64,000 bases of DNA from Pseudoduganella lutea (GTDB lineage Bacteria; Pseudomonadota; Gammaproteobacteria; Burkholderiales; Burkholderiaceae_D): positions 868,001 to 932,000 of the forward strand of contig NZ_CP035913.1 in assembly GCF_004209755.1 (NCBI RefSeq), written 5' to 3'. The notes beneath the pieces were generated by a model. That model did no database searches, was not told the DNA's origin, and was given only the letters and a program-made list of their open reading frames with translations. A program made the translations under genes and the position numbers. Positions 26,939 to 34,806 of this stretch are shown one piece after another (position 1 is the stretch's first letter; each line of letters starts with the position of its first letter).

Positions 26939-29900
26939 TTAGTCCGCGAGCACTAGGCGCTCGATCAAACGCCCCGTGGCGACTGACGGAAGCCAGTTAC
27001 TCGCACCATCGCCGGCCGCTTGCTCGCCATTGTGTTGAGCGAGCGTGACTACCAGTTCGCCATACACCTCATCGAACGTCTTGGTCTCAGGAGTGAACGA
27101 CTTTTGCAGTCTTGCACGAAGCTCTGGTTCATCGACAAGTATGCCTTGGCCGGCAAAACATTCCCGGCGCCAGCCTGGCTGCCGCGACAGGATTGCCGCA
27201 TAGGCAACGATGGCAGGACTGGCGATATCATGCGATTCGTTTTGCGCCGCCGCACGCCGACGGCGGTCTTTTCTGGTGCGCTTGCGTGCCTCGGCAACCT
27301 GGGGAGCCGCGCGTTCCAGCATCGCCAGGAACCGCACCTTGTTCACGAAGCGCTTGAAACTTCGGGGCGTCGTATAGGTTTCGCTGAGCCATTCGCTCCA
27401 CGTTTCGAGGGCGCGGAGAAAATCAACCGAATCCCGATGGACGAACCGTGGAAGCCGGACCGCCGCGCCAAATGCAGCGGCGATCAGAAGGGCGAGCGGA
27501 ACCACCACGTACCATATCGGGAACGGCGAGTCGTCGGCTAGCGCCGGGCGGTGCAGTTCTCTCAAGGGGGCGTTATCCTGTTCCTCGGCTTTTGCCCTCT
27601 CCTTGTCGCTTTCGCGACACTTTTCCGGATCTCCCTCACAGCGCTGCCGCTTCGTTCCGGACACGTCCTTCACGGCTTCGATGACCGGCAGAGGCTGGAA
27701 TGACGCCTTTTCACGTGCATTTTCGGAGTTGCTGCCAACATGAAAGCCCAGCCATGCCAAGAGGATGATCACTCCAATAGACAGTACAGCAGGTGCCAGC
27801 CGCCTGCCCAAGGTCACCAGCGTTCCGGCAATGTTTGGCTTGCTTTCTTCCGTTGGCCGGTCATTTGCCAACATGGCCTTGATGACATTGTCTCCGCTTG
27901 CAGTCACTGGAACTTCCAGGTTGAAGAGCTTTTCCAGATAACGTTCGGCGAATTCTCCCTGGGCATCGGCAGTGTGCTGGCCATTCCCTTTTGCTACCTG
28001 CTCCGCCAGATCCTTGTAAGCGTTGGCGACCGCACCACATACCCATGATTTCTCGGCACCCATCACGACGAAGCAGCGCCCGGAACTCATCAGGAAATTG
28101 ATTAACTCTAGGACCTCCGGTACGACAGCGGGATCGCATCGGTCGATATCGTCGACGAACACGACCAGCCTGCGAATGCCATAGGCATTGCATACTTCCC
28201 CGAAGTCTTTTGCAAACTGGTAACGTGCCGCCGCGGCGGATGCCAGGCTGCCCGGCCTTAAGGCTGCCGTGGCGGAAAGCAGCATCTTCGGGGTTACACC
28301 GAATGCCGTGACGATGCCCATGAAATTCTTGGCGATCAAGACGAGGCCGAGTGTCCCGCCCGCAGCGATTGCGGCCTTCCACGAGGTCGCGCTGAGTAAT
28401 CCTTCCTGCTTGTTGCCGCCCTCGTTATCGACCGCTTTCTCTTTCAGTGTTTCGGCAAGCGCAGCAAGGCTGGCCTGATCGGTGAAATACCACGCGCCAA
28501 AAAACACAAGCAAGCCAGCCAATGCGAGCAGTGGCAAGCCATCCCGCCAACGATCGGCAATCAGCCGCATGCGAAAACCCAGGCCCTGTTTGGTGTACCA
28601 GGGCAGCAGTGCCTGTTCGCGGATATGTGCGAACAGCGATGCAAGGATCTGCTCGCTTTTCTGGTGATGCCAGGCGTTGAACCATACGATCGGAAAATGC
28701 CATTCATCGAGGCGACGCCGCAGCAGCGACATGATCGAACTCTTGCCCTTTCCCCAAGGCCCCGTAATTGCGATGGAAAATGGTGGTGCCGTGGCCGGAT
28801 TTGATATGAATGCGGCCAGGCCATCCGCAATGCGGCTGTATCCGAGCTGATCTTCCTGCGGTGATGTAATGGGAACATCGGGCGAGAGCCTGTCCTCGAT
28901 CGAGGCGGGGCGCGGCAATTGGCCTGGATCGATGGTGACCGCCAGGCCTGACATGGCAAGTGCGAGCGCCGCGGTCAGCCACCACCACGGCGCAAAATAT
29001 TTTCGATACTCACCGCTCGGTGACCAATGCTGCCCGTAATCGCTGGTTTCATAGCGTTGATCATTGGTGCCTATCCAAAAACCGGCTCCGGAAAGCGGCG
29101 GGTGCCATGCGGCCATGGTACCGGTGACTCCGGTGGCGAACGAGACAGGAGACCAGGTCGTTCCACTATCCTCGGTCCGATATAGCGTTCCGGCAGCATC
29201 TACCCATCCATTTTTAGCGTCGGTAAACTGCATAACGCCGATTGGGCCATTGCTCTGGGGGACGATTTTCAGTGGCGCCCATTTATCGCCGCCATCTGAC
29301 GTACGTAATGCACGGCCTGTCCTGTCAGAAACCCATGCATGGTCAGGATCCGGCGCCGAGAGGCGAAGCAACAGATTCGCGCTGGTGAGACGGGAATCTT
29401 TGACCGGACTCACGACCATCGAAAAAGCATCGATTTTGGTCCACGCGCGTCCACCATTGACGGTTTTGTATAGCTGACCAATGTCCCCATTCATCGCCAA
29501 CAGCCACCCGTTGGCGACATCGGAAAAACTGCATGTTGCAACGTCCAAATCCATCACATCCGGCGCCAGGTGCCAGTTCGTTCCACCATCCCATGTCATG
29601 TAAAAATTCGACCCACGATTTCTTTCACTGCCAACGCGGACCCATCCGGTCGTCTCAGTCATGAAATGCATATCGTGTACATGGGAGAATGGAATTCGAG
29701 GAGGCTTGGAAGAATAACTCCATGACTCGCCTCCATCCATAGTGTGGGCGAGCGCGAGTTTCCGGGTGCTGTCGTTCGTCACGAAGGCCCACCCTCTGTC
29801 AGGCGTCATGAAAAAAATCCTGCGAATACGACCATTTGGAAGATCCAGGCCTTTCCAGCTGGCGCCCCCGTTATCTGTTCGATAGAACTCGTTTGCCAAG

Positions 29901-31216
29901 AAGGAATATACCCATCCGCGCCTGTCATCCGTAAAAAGAGTTCTTAATCGGAACGCAATCTCGGGTAACGAAGAGAACTGCCAGTTGCGCCCCCCATCCT
30001 TGGTTGATGCAAGGATGTGCTGCCCGTTTTGCGCCAGGATAAACCTGCCCGTGCCAAGCGGTCTCAAATGCAAGGCTTGCAGCCGAGGTCGCTCCAGTGA
30101 TAATGTTGCGGGCTGCCACCCCTTGCGAATATCGGTGGTGAGCCAAATCGAACCGTCGCGCGATTTGCTCCATCCTCTACCGTCTTCCGATATCTGTAGG
30201 TCTTCCGTCAGTGCAGGTACTTTATGACGGGTCCAACTGCCTCCATCGACATTTCCAGTGAATAGCTGGCCACTGTCATTGAATACCCAAATTCGATCTT
30301 TCTGAAGAGAACCAGCTTTGATTTCACCTTGAAAGTTTTCTGGCAATGTTACCGCCTGCCACTTTCCCTGATTTTTCTTGACATACAGTGCAGGCTGTGG
30401 ATTATCTAAGGTAATGGAATCGGCTCGGATTGTTATCAATAAACTTGTTGAGTTATTCTCGATTACAAATTTTTTTTGAGTAACAGGCAATGCGTTTGGT
30501 ACTATTTCCGTGTTCCAGGTTTTCCCACCATCGGAAGAAAATTGAACAATTCCTCCGTCGTTTTCCGTGCTCATCCATCCAGTTCTTGAATCGGAAAATT
30601 CAAGTGCGGTTATTCTAGGCGAATCAGGTCTTCCGAAGACTAATTTCCAAGTCTGCCCGCCATCCATTGTCTCGAATAATTGGCCCTTCATGCTTGCCCA
30701 ACCATGCTTCGGATCGATAAAGTCGATAATGGGTTTCTCGTCGTCGAGTTCGACCGGCGGGAGTGCAAGTTGTGTCCAGTTACGCCCTGCATCATTGGTC
30801 GAGAATAAGTTTGGCTCGCTACCGTAGGATATGTCGTGGATCCAGCCATGCACTGGATCTACGAACTGCATTTGCCATTCGGCAGTCGAAAGAGGAAGTC
30901 GGGCCTTTTCCCATGTGCTGGCACGATCCTTGGTCCACGCGATGGAATTTCCTTCCACGATCCACATGTGGGTACCTTCGCGCAGCGCGAAAATATCTCC
31001 CGGAGCGGTCAGCGCAAAGCGCTGCAAAGGCGAACTTTCTACAGGCGAGATCCACCATTGGCGAGACCATCGCTCGGCACGCTCAAGAGGATTTGCAAGA
31101 GGTTGCTGCAGCCAGGCAGCAATGGTCGAGAGAATCAAGATTGCAAAGCTGGATACGATCAGAAACGATCGAAGTCCGCTGAATGCCATGGCTGGCCGGG
31201 AGCGTGCCTTTATCAT
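26939..31216 (-). CDS. Asp-box beta-propeller / KAP P-loop NTPase fusion membrane protein
   Basis: A 1425-residue protein. A membrane helix (about 12-33) leads into some 690 extracytoplasmic residues with at least eleven Asp-box motifs (S/T-x-D-x-G-x-x-W: STNDAGRNW, ETMDGGQTW, SSDGGKTW, KDGGRNW, MTWDGGTNW). These are typical of Ycf48/BNR and sialidase propellers. A second helix (about 734-756, WWWLTAALALAMSGLAV) precedes a cytoplasmic KAP NTPase, with Walker A ITGPWGKGKSS near 815-825 and Walker B LVVFVDDIDRCDP near 1014. KAP-style inserted helices lie at about 890-910 and 945-970, and more helices at 1135-1157 and 1229-1252. DNA encoding the propeller is AT-rich (19 G/C among 30421-30480), unlike the surroundings, suggesting transfer. 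AGAGGG before the ATG supports the start. KAP NTPases are membrane-linked, some in phage exclusion; the role here is unknown. Confidence 0.88.
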   Translation of the reverse strand: MIKARSRPAMAFSGLRSFLIVSSFAILILSTIAAWLQQPLANPLERAERWSRQWWISPVESSPLQRFALTAPGDIFALREGTHMWIVEGNSIAWTKDRASTWEKARLPLSTAEWQMQFVDPVHGWIHDISYGSEPNLFSTNDAGRNWTQLALPPVELDDEKPIIDFIDPKHGWASMKGQLFETMDGGQTWKLVFGRPDSPRITALEFSDSRTGWMSTENDGGIVQFSSDGGKTWNTEIVPNALPVTQKKFVIENNSTSLLITIRADSITLDNPQPALYVKKNQGKWQAVTLPENFQGEIKAGSLQKDRIWVFNDSGQLFTGNVDGGSWTRHKVPALTEDLQISEDGRGWSKSRDGSIWLTTDIRKGWQPATLSLERPRLQALHLRPLGTGRFILAQNGQHILASTKDGGRNWQFSSLPEIAFRLRTLFTDDRRGWVYSFLANEFYRTDNGGASWKGLDLPNGRIRRIFFMTPDRGWAFVTNDSTRKLALAHTMDGGESWSYSSKPPRIPFSHVHDMHFMTETTGWVRVGSERNRGSNFYMTWDGGTNWHLAPDVMDLDVATCSFSDVANGWLLAMNGDIGQLYKTVNGGRAWTKIDAFSMVVSPVKDSRLTSANLLLRLSAPDPDHAWVSDRTGRALRTSDGGDKWAPLKIVPQSNGPIGVMQFTDAKNGWVDAAGTLYRTEDSGTTWSPVSFATGVTGTMAAWHPPLSGAGFWIGTNDQRYETSDYGQHWSPSGEYRKYFAPWWWLTAALALAMSGLAVTIDPGQLPRPASIEDRLSPDVPITSPQEDQLGYSRIADGLAAFISNPATAPPFSIAITGPWGKGKSSIMSLLRRRLDEWHFPIVWFNAWHHQKSEQILASLFAHIREQALLPWYTKQGLGFRMRLIADRWRDGLPLLALAGLLVFFGAWYFTDQASLAALAETLKEKAVDNEGGNKQEGLLSATSWKAAIAAGGTLGLVLIAKNFMGIVTAFGVTPKMLLSATAALRPGSLASAAAARYQFAKDFGEVCNAYGIRRLVVFVDDIDRCDPAVVPEVLELINFLMSSGRCFVVMGAEKSWVCGAVANAYKDLAEQVAKGNGQHTADAQGEFAERYLEKLFNLEVPVTASGDNVIKAMLANDRPTEESKPNIAGTLVTLGRRLAPAVLSIGVIILLAWLGFHVGSNSENAREKASFQPLPVIEAVKDVSGTKRQRCEGDPEKCRESDKERAKAEEQDNAPLRELHRPALADDSPFPIWYVVVPLALLIAAAFGAAVRLPRFVHRDSVDFLRALETWSEWLSETYTTPRSFKRFVNKVRFLAMLERAAPQVAEARKRTRKDRRRRAAAQNESHDIASPAIVAYAAILSRQPGWRRECFAGQGILVDEPELRARLQKSFTPETKTFDEVYGELVVTLAQHNGEQAAGDGASNWLPSVATGRLIERLVLAD

Positions 31217-31448
31217 CCTGCCCTCTTGTCATCAGGTACGCGCCTGTCAATGCAGTGCAGGCATTGGTATAGGCTTCAACTTATACGTTTTTGCCTGTCG
31301 TTCCGGGTGCCCATGACCTACGTTAATTCCATATTACGCGGCAATGCGATGACAAGATATCGACGATCATGATGCACGTTGTAAAACGACAAATCCCACT
31401 CTGCCTGCAGGCAGTGCAAGCGATCAGGCCATAGCAACGCATGGGGGA
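31217..31448. other. AT-richer gap between the KAP gene and cobalamin operon
   Basis: This 232-base gap contains the promoter area for the leftward KAP gene and the 3' end of the cobalamin transcript. A 14-base perfect palindrome, CTGCCTGCAGGCAG (31401-31414), lies 35 bases after the last cobalamin gene and may form part of a terminator, but no U-tract adjoins it. Confidence 0.4.
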
Positions 31449-31805
31449 TCACTCCTCGCCAGCCTGGTGGAACACCAGTTCCTCCACACGCCGCCCATTG
31501 CACAGGTGCTCGCCGATGATGCGGTCCATGTTTTCCGGCGTGACGTTGTAGTACCACGTGCCGTCCGGCTGCACGCACACGATCGGACCGCCCTTGCAGG
31601 CGGCGAAGCAGCCGACCCGGCTGCGCTTGACGCGCAGGTCGCCCGTCGTCAGGCCAGCCGCTTTCAGCTTGTCGCCCAGGCTGTCGAACAGTGCCTGCGA
31701 TGCGTCGTCCGCGCTGCAGCGCGGGCCCGTGCACACCAGCAGGTGGCGGCGGTAGCTGCCGATCTTTGGTTTCACCACTTCGGCGGTTTTGCTGACTTCG
31801 CTCAT
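31449..31805 (-). CDS. thioredoxin-like [2Fe-2S] ferredoxin of the cobalamin operon
   Basis: A 118-residue protein with cysteines in LLVCTGPRCSAD and GCFAACKGGPIVCV. This is the spacing of thioredoxin-fold [2Fe-2S] ferredoxins, like the subunit of complex I. YYNVTPENMDRIIGEHL near the C-terminus is also typical. Small ferredoxins of this kind recur in cobalamin operons and may supply electrons to a ring-modifying enzyme or a cobalt-reduction step; the partner is not established. Its ATG overlaps the cobJ stop by four bases (ATGA). It is the last gene of the operon. Confidence 0.85.
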   Translation of the reverse strand: MSEVSKTAEVVKPKIGSYRRHLLVCTGPRCSADDASQALFDSLGDKLKAAGLTTGDLRVKRSRVGCFAACKGGPIVCVQPDGTWYYNVTPENMDRIIGEHLCNGRRVEELVFHQAGEE

Positions 31806-32812
31806 GCTTCCCCCTCCCCTGCCGGCACGGCTTCGTCGGCCCACGGCTCGGCCAGCGTGGCGGCGATGTAGTCGGCCGGCAGGCGGTGGCGGGCCGCCAG
31901 CGCCGCGATGCTGGCACCGGCCGCATGCTCCGCCTGCAGCGTATCGAGCCAGCCCAGCAGGCCCGTCGACAGCGAGCGGCCGGCCTTTTCGCCGGCGCGC
32001 GTGGTGCCGCCTTCTTCCATGTCGTATTTGTTGGCGTAGCCGCGTGGCGTGACCATCAGGCCATTGCGCACGAACGTGTTGCTGTTGCCGATCAGGACGG
32101 TGCTGAGCATGCCGATGTCCGCGTCGGCCATCCGGTCGAGCGTGGTGAACACGATGTTCTCGCGGCGCCGGTAGGCGCTCTTGACGATCGCCACCGGCGT
32201 GTCGGCCCGGCGGTGGCGCAGGAACAGGCGCTGCGCCTCGACGATCTGGCGCGTGCGCCGGCCGCTCTTCGGGTTGTACAGCGCGACCACGAAGTCGGCC
32301 ATCGCCACCGCGTCGAGGCGGCGCGCGATCGTGGGCCATGGCGTGAGCAGGTCCGACAGCGAGATCGCGCAGAAGTCGTGCGTCAGCGGCGCGCCCACCA
32401 GCGCGGCGCAGCTGTTCAATGCCGACGCGCCTGGCACGATCTCCACCTGCACGGGATCGTCGGGTGTCCAGCCGGACTGGAACAGCACCTCGTAGGTGGG
32501 CCCGGCCATGCCGTACACGCCGGCGTCGCCCGACGAGATCAGCGCCACCTTCTTGCCGGCGCGCGCGGCTTCGAGCGCGCTCACGGCGCGGTCGAGCTCC
32601 TCGGTCATCGACTTGCGGATGATCTCCTTGCCCTCGAGGAGATCCGCCACAAGCTTGATGTAGGTGACGTAGCCGATCACCACGTCGGCTTCGGCGATGG
32701 CCGCGCGGGCCCTGGCGGTCATGTGCTCCACGCTGCCGGGGCCGATCCCCACCAGCATGATCTTGCCGGCGGTGGCCGGCGGCATTTCAGGTAATGCGGA
32801 CAAATCGTTCAT
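31802..32812 (-). CDS. cobJ: precorrin-3B C17-methyltransferase
   Basis: A 336-residue SAM-dependent tetrapyrrole methylase. Motifs are LVGIGPGSVEHMT at the N-terminus, SSGDAGVYGMAG near 95-110, EIVPGASALNS, and VALYNPKSGRRT, which is typical of CobJ/CbiH. It methylates C17 and drives ring contraction. The last 60 residues (after GYANKYDMEEGG) form an extra helical tail. The ATG at 32812 (MNDLSALPE) is chosen; it overlaps cobE by 26 bases. A longer in-frame start at 32851 would overlap more. Confidence 0.92.
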   Translation of the reverse strand: MNDLSALPEMPPATAGKIMLVGIGPGSVEHMTARARAAIAEADVVIGYVTYIKLVADLLEGKEIIRKSMTEELDRAVSALEAARAGKKVALISSGDAGVYGMAGPTYEVLFQSGWTPDDPVQVEIVPGASALNSCAALVGAPLTHDFCAISLSDLLTPWPTIARRLDAVAMADFVVALYNPKSGRRTRQIVEAQRLFLRHRRADTPVAIVKSAYRRRENIVFTTLDRMADADIGMLSTVLIGNSNTFVRNGLMVTPRGYANKYDMEEGGTTRAGEKAGRSLSTGLLGWLDTLQAEHAAGASIAALAARHRLPADYIAATLAEPWADEAVPAGEGEA

Positions 32813-33236
32813 GGTTCTTCCTGGCGATCGAGACGGTGGCATGACGGCCATCGGCGCCCCGGTGTTTGTGTTTTTCGACGATGAGGGCCGTCATCGGCGT
32901 GCCCGCCCCGGCGGCCAGCAGCGCGGCCGCTTCACTGACGGACGGCGTGCCCGTGTAGCGCAGCACCGTGGCCGACGGGTGCGGCACCGGCACGGCGGCC
33001 AGCGCCGCGGCTTCATAGAAACGCAGAGGCCAGCCGTATTCGCTGGCGATGGCCAGCAGCGCCGCTTCATCCTGCTTGAGCGTGATCGACGCCGCCGCCG
33101 TCACCTGCGAGGGCATCGCGCCAGCCTCGCGCAGCGCGGCCTGCACGGCTTCGCGCACCGTCTGCAAGGCCACGCCGCGGTCGCAACCGAGGCCCACGGT
33201 GTAGGTGTCCACGGCGGGGTCCACCGCGGTGCTCAC
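32787..33236 (-). CDS. cobE: CobE / CbiG C-terminal domain protein
   Basis: A 149-residue protein equivalent to the C-terminal domain of CbiG (CobE fold). It begins DTYTVGLGCDRGVALQTV, where GLGC-x-RG is the family hallmark, and includes ITLKQDEAALLAIASEYGWPLRFY and PSVSEAAALLAAG. A GTG start at 33236 overlaps the cbiG stop in a GTGA arrangement, so translation is coupled. CobE is required in cobalamin synthesis, but its exact function is unsettled. Confidence 0.88.
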   Translation of the reverse strand: MSTAVDPAVDTYTVGLGCDRGVALQTVREAVQAALREAGAMPSQVTAAASITLKQDEAALLAIASEYGWPLRFYEAAALAAVPVPHPSATVLRYTGTPSVSEAAALLAAGAGTPMTALIVEKHKHRGADGRHATVSIARKNHERFVRIT

Positions 33237-34018
33237 GGCGCGGCGTCCACCGGCGGGCGGTACACGACGAGGCGCTCGTGCAGCGCATCCCACCGTTCGG
33301 CCGGCACCTGCTCATGCGTGACCCACAGCAGCGCCGCATAGCGGTCCAGCGGCACGTCGGCGAAACGCGCGAAGCGGTGGATGTTGTCCGGCAGCGGCGT
33401 GGGCCGGGTCCACCAGTGCGGGCTGCCCGCTTCCTGCACGAAGGCGATCGGCTCGCCGTTGACGACGTGCGCGGAGACACGCGTGATGTTGATCTTCGGC
33501 GCTTCCACGCGCCAGCCCAGGTGGCGGCCCAGGATGTCGACGGGGATCGTGCGGCCCACGTCGGAAGCCGTGGTCAGCACCGGGGCTGCGCCGAGCAGCG
33601 TGGCGAGGCGCTCGCTCCATTCGTTGGCGCCGCCCACGTGCCCGGACAGCACGGGAATCACGTACTGGCCCGCGTCGTCGACGACGATCACGCCCGGATC
33701 TTCATCCTTGCTGCGCAGGTGCGGCGCGATCAGGCGTACAACGGCGCCCAGCGAAACAAAGAACACGAGCTGGTCGTAGCCGGCGAACAGCGGGGCCATC
33801 TCGTCGCGCAGCGCGCCGCCATACGGGTGGAGGCGGTTCGGCAGCCCGGCGAAGGTGGCGGCGAATTTCGCGGCCGTGCAGATGTCGGCTTCCGGCAGGT
33901 CGGCGGCCAGGCGCGCGGCCTGCGCGGCGCCATGCTTCGTGATCGCCACGAGGCACAGGCGCGGGGTGGCGTCCGCCTTGATGTCGACGCCGGCATTGGC
34001 ATTGGGTGAATCGGTCAT
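33233..34018 (-). CDS. cbiG: cobalt-precorrin-5A hydrolase CbiG (N-terminal and central domains)
   Basis: A 261-residue protein with the CbiG N-terminal domain (LCLVAITKHGAAQAARLAADL, FVSLGAVVRLIAPHL, VDDAGQYVIPVLSGHVGGAN) and the central domain (about 145-260). It opens the delta-lactone of cobalt-precorrin-5A, releasing acetaldehyde after ring contraction. In many bacteria CbiG carries the CobE domain at its C-terminus; here that domain is a separate overlapping gene. The start overlaps the cobI stop by four bases. Confidence 0.9.
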   Translation of the reverse strand: MTDSPNANAGVDIKADATPRLCLVAITKHGAAQAARLAADLPEADICTAAKFAATFAGLPNRLHPYGGALRDEMAPLFAGYDQLVFFVSLGAVVRLIAPHLRSKDEDPGVIVVDDAGQYVIPVLSGHVGGANEWSERLATLLGAAPVLTTASDVGRTIPVDILGRHLGWRVEAPKINITRVSAHVVNGEPIAFVQEAGSPHWWTRPTPLPDNIHRFARFADVPLDRYAALLWVTHEQVPAERWDALHERLVVYRPPVDAAP

Positions 34019-34806
34019 GCGGTCTCCGTATAAGGGGTAAGGGGGCCGCTCTTGCGCAGGCAGCCCTTGATGCGTTCGCCGCGGATGCGGTGCCCGTGCT
34101 TCACGATCAGCAGCGACAGATAGCTGACCTTCGTGCCGCGCAGCGCCAGGATGGCGTCGCCGCTGAAGCGCCGCTCGTCCGGTGCGCCCACCCGTTCGAT
34201 GAAATGGGCGCCGGCCAGCAGCTCGCGCCGCGCCAGCCAGTCGATCAGCTCATCGAGGATCGGTTTCACCTTCATCAGCACCAGCGTGTCGAAGTCGGGC
34301 AGCAGCCGGTCGACCGCACTTACGCCATATGCGGCCGGCACAATGGCCACCGTGTCGTCCTGCTCCGCGAACGGCACGTCGGCCAGCGCGCAGGCGGCCG
34401 TGAACGCGTTCACGCCGGCGATGATCTCGACCGGCACGCGTTCGTCCAGCGCGCGCACGGTGCGCGCCAGGTGGCCGAACGTGGCGTACGTGCTGGCGTC
34501 GCCTTCGACGAGGAACAGCACGTCGCGCCCCGCCCGCAGCCAGGGCAGCACTGCCTCGGCGGCGCGCAGCCACGCGCGCGCCAGCTTCTCGCCATCGTGC
34601 GTCATCGGGAACAGCAGCAGCGCGTGCTCGGGCGGCGGCACCAGGCCGGCGCGGTGCGCGATGTCGAGCGCATAGCTGGGCGTCTTGCCGCTGCGCGCCG
34701 GATACACCCACACCGCGTCGCGCCGCTCCAGTGCCGCCCACGCGGCGCGCGTGATCAGGCCCGGGTCGCCGGGGCCCAGCGAGATGCCGAACAGCGTGCC
34801 GCTCAT
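34015..34806 (-). CDS. cobI: precorrin-2 C20-methyltransferase
   Basis: A 263-residue tetrapyrrole methylase. It begins GTLFGISLGPGDPGLITRAA and contains VLFLVEGDASTYATFGHLA, VEIIAGVNAFTAACA and IKGCLRKSGPLTPY. The long gap before the DAS motif is typical of CobI/CbiL. It adds the C20 methyl group, committing precorrin-2 to corrin synthesis. The ATG at 34806 fits the family N-terminus and overlaps the cobL stop by four bases. Confidence 0.92.
   Translation of the reverse strand: MSGTLFGISLGPGDPGLITRAAWAALERRDAVWVYPARSGKTPSYALDIAHRAGLVPPPEHALLLFPMTHDGEKLARAWLRAAEAVLPWLRAGRDVLFLVEGDASTYATFGHLARTVRALDERVPVEIIAGVNAFTAACALADVPFAEQDDTVAIVPAAYGVSAVDRLLPDFDTLVLMKVKPILDELIDWLARRELLAGAHFIERVGAPDERRFSGDAILALRGTKVSYLSLLIVKHGHRIRGERIKGCLRKSGPLTPYTETA

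Noticed and set aside
26759..26956. A 65-residue frame overlapping the KAP gene end
   Set aside because: It runs out of frame across the IS5 remnant and the KAP stop; the IS5-like reading lies in another frame.
26269..31448. Search for terminal inverted repeats or an integrase bounding the KAP insert
   Set aside because: I found no matching ends, target-site duplication, tRNA gene or integrase, so no defined mobile element is claimed.
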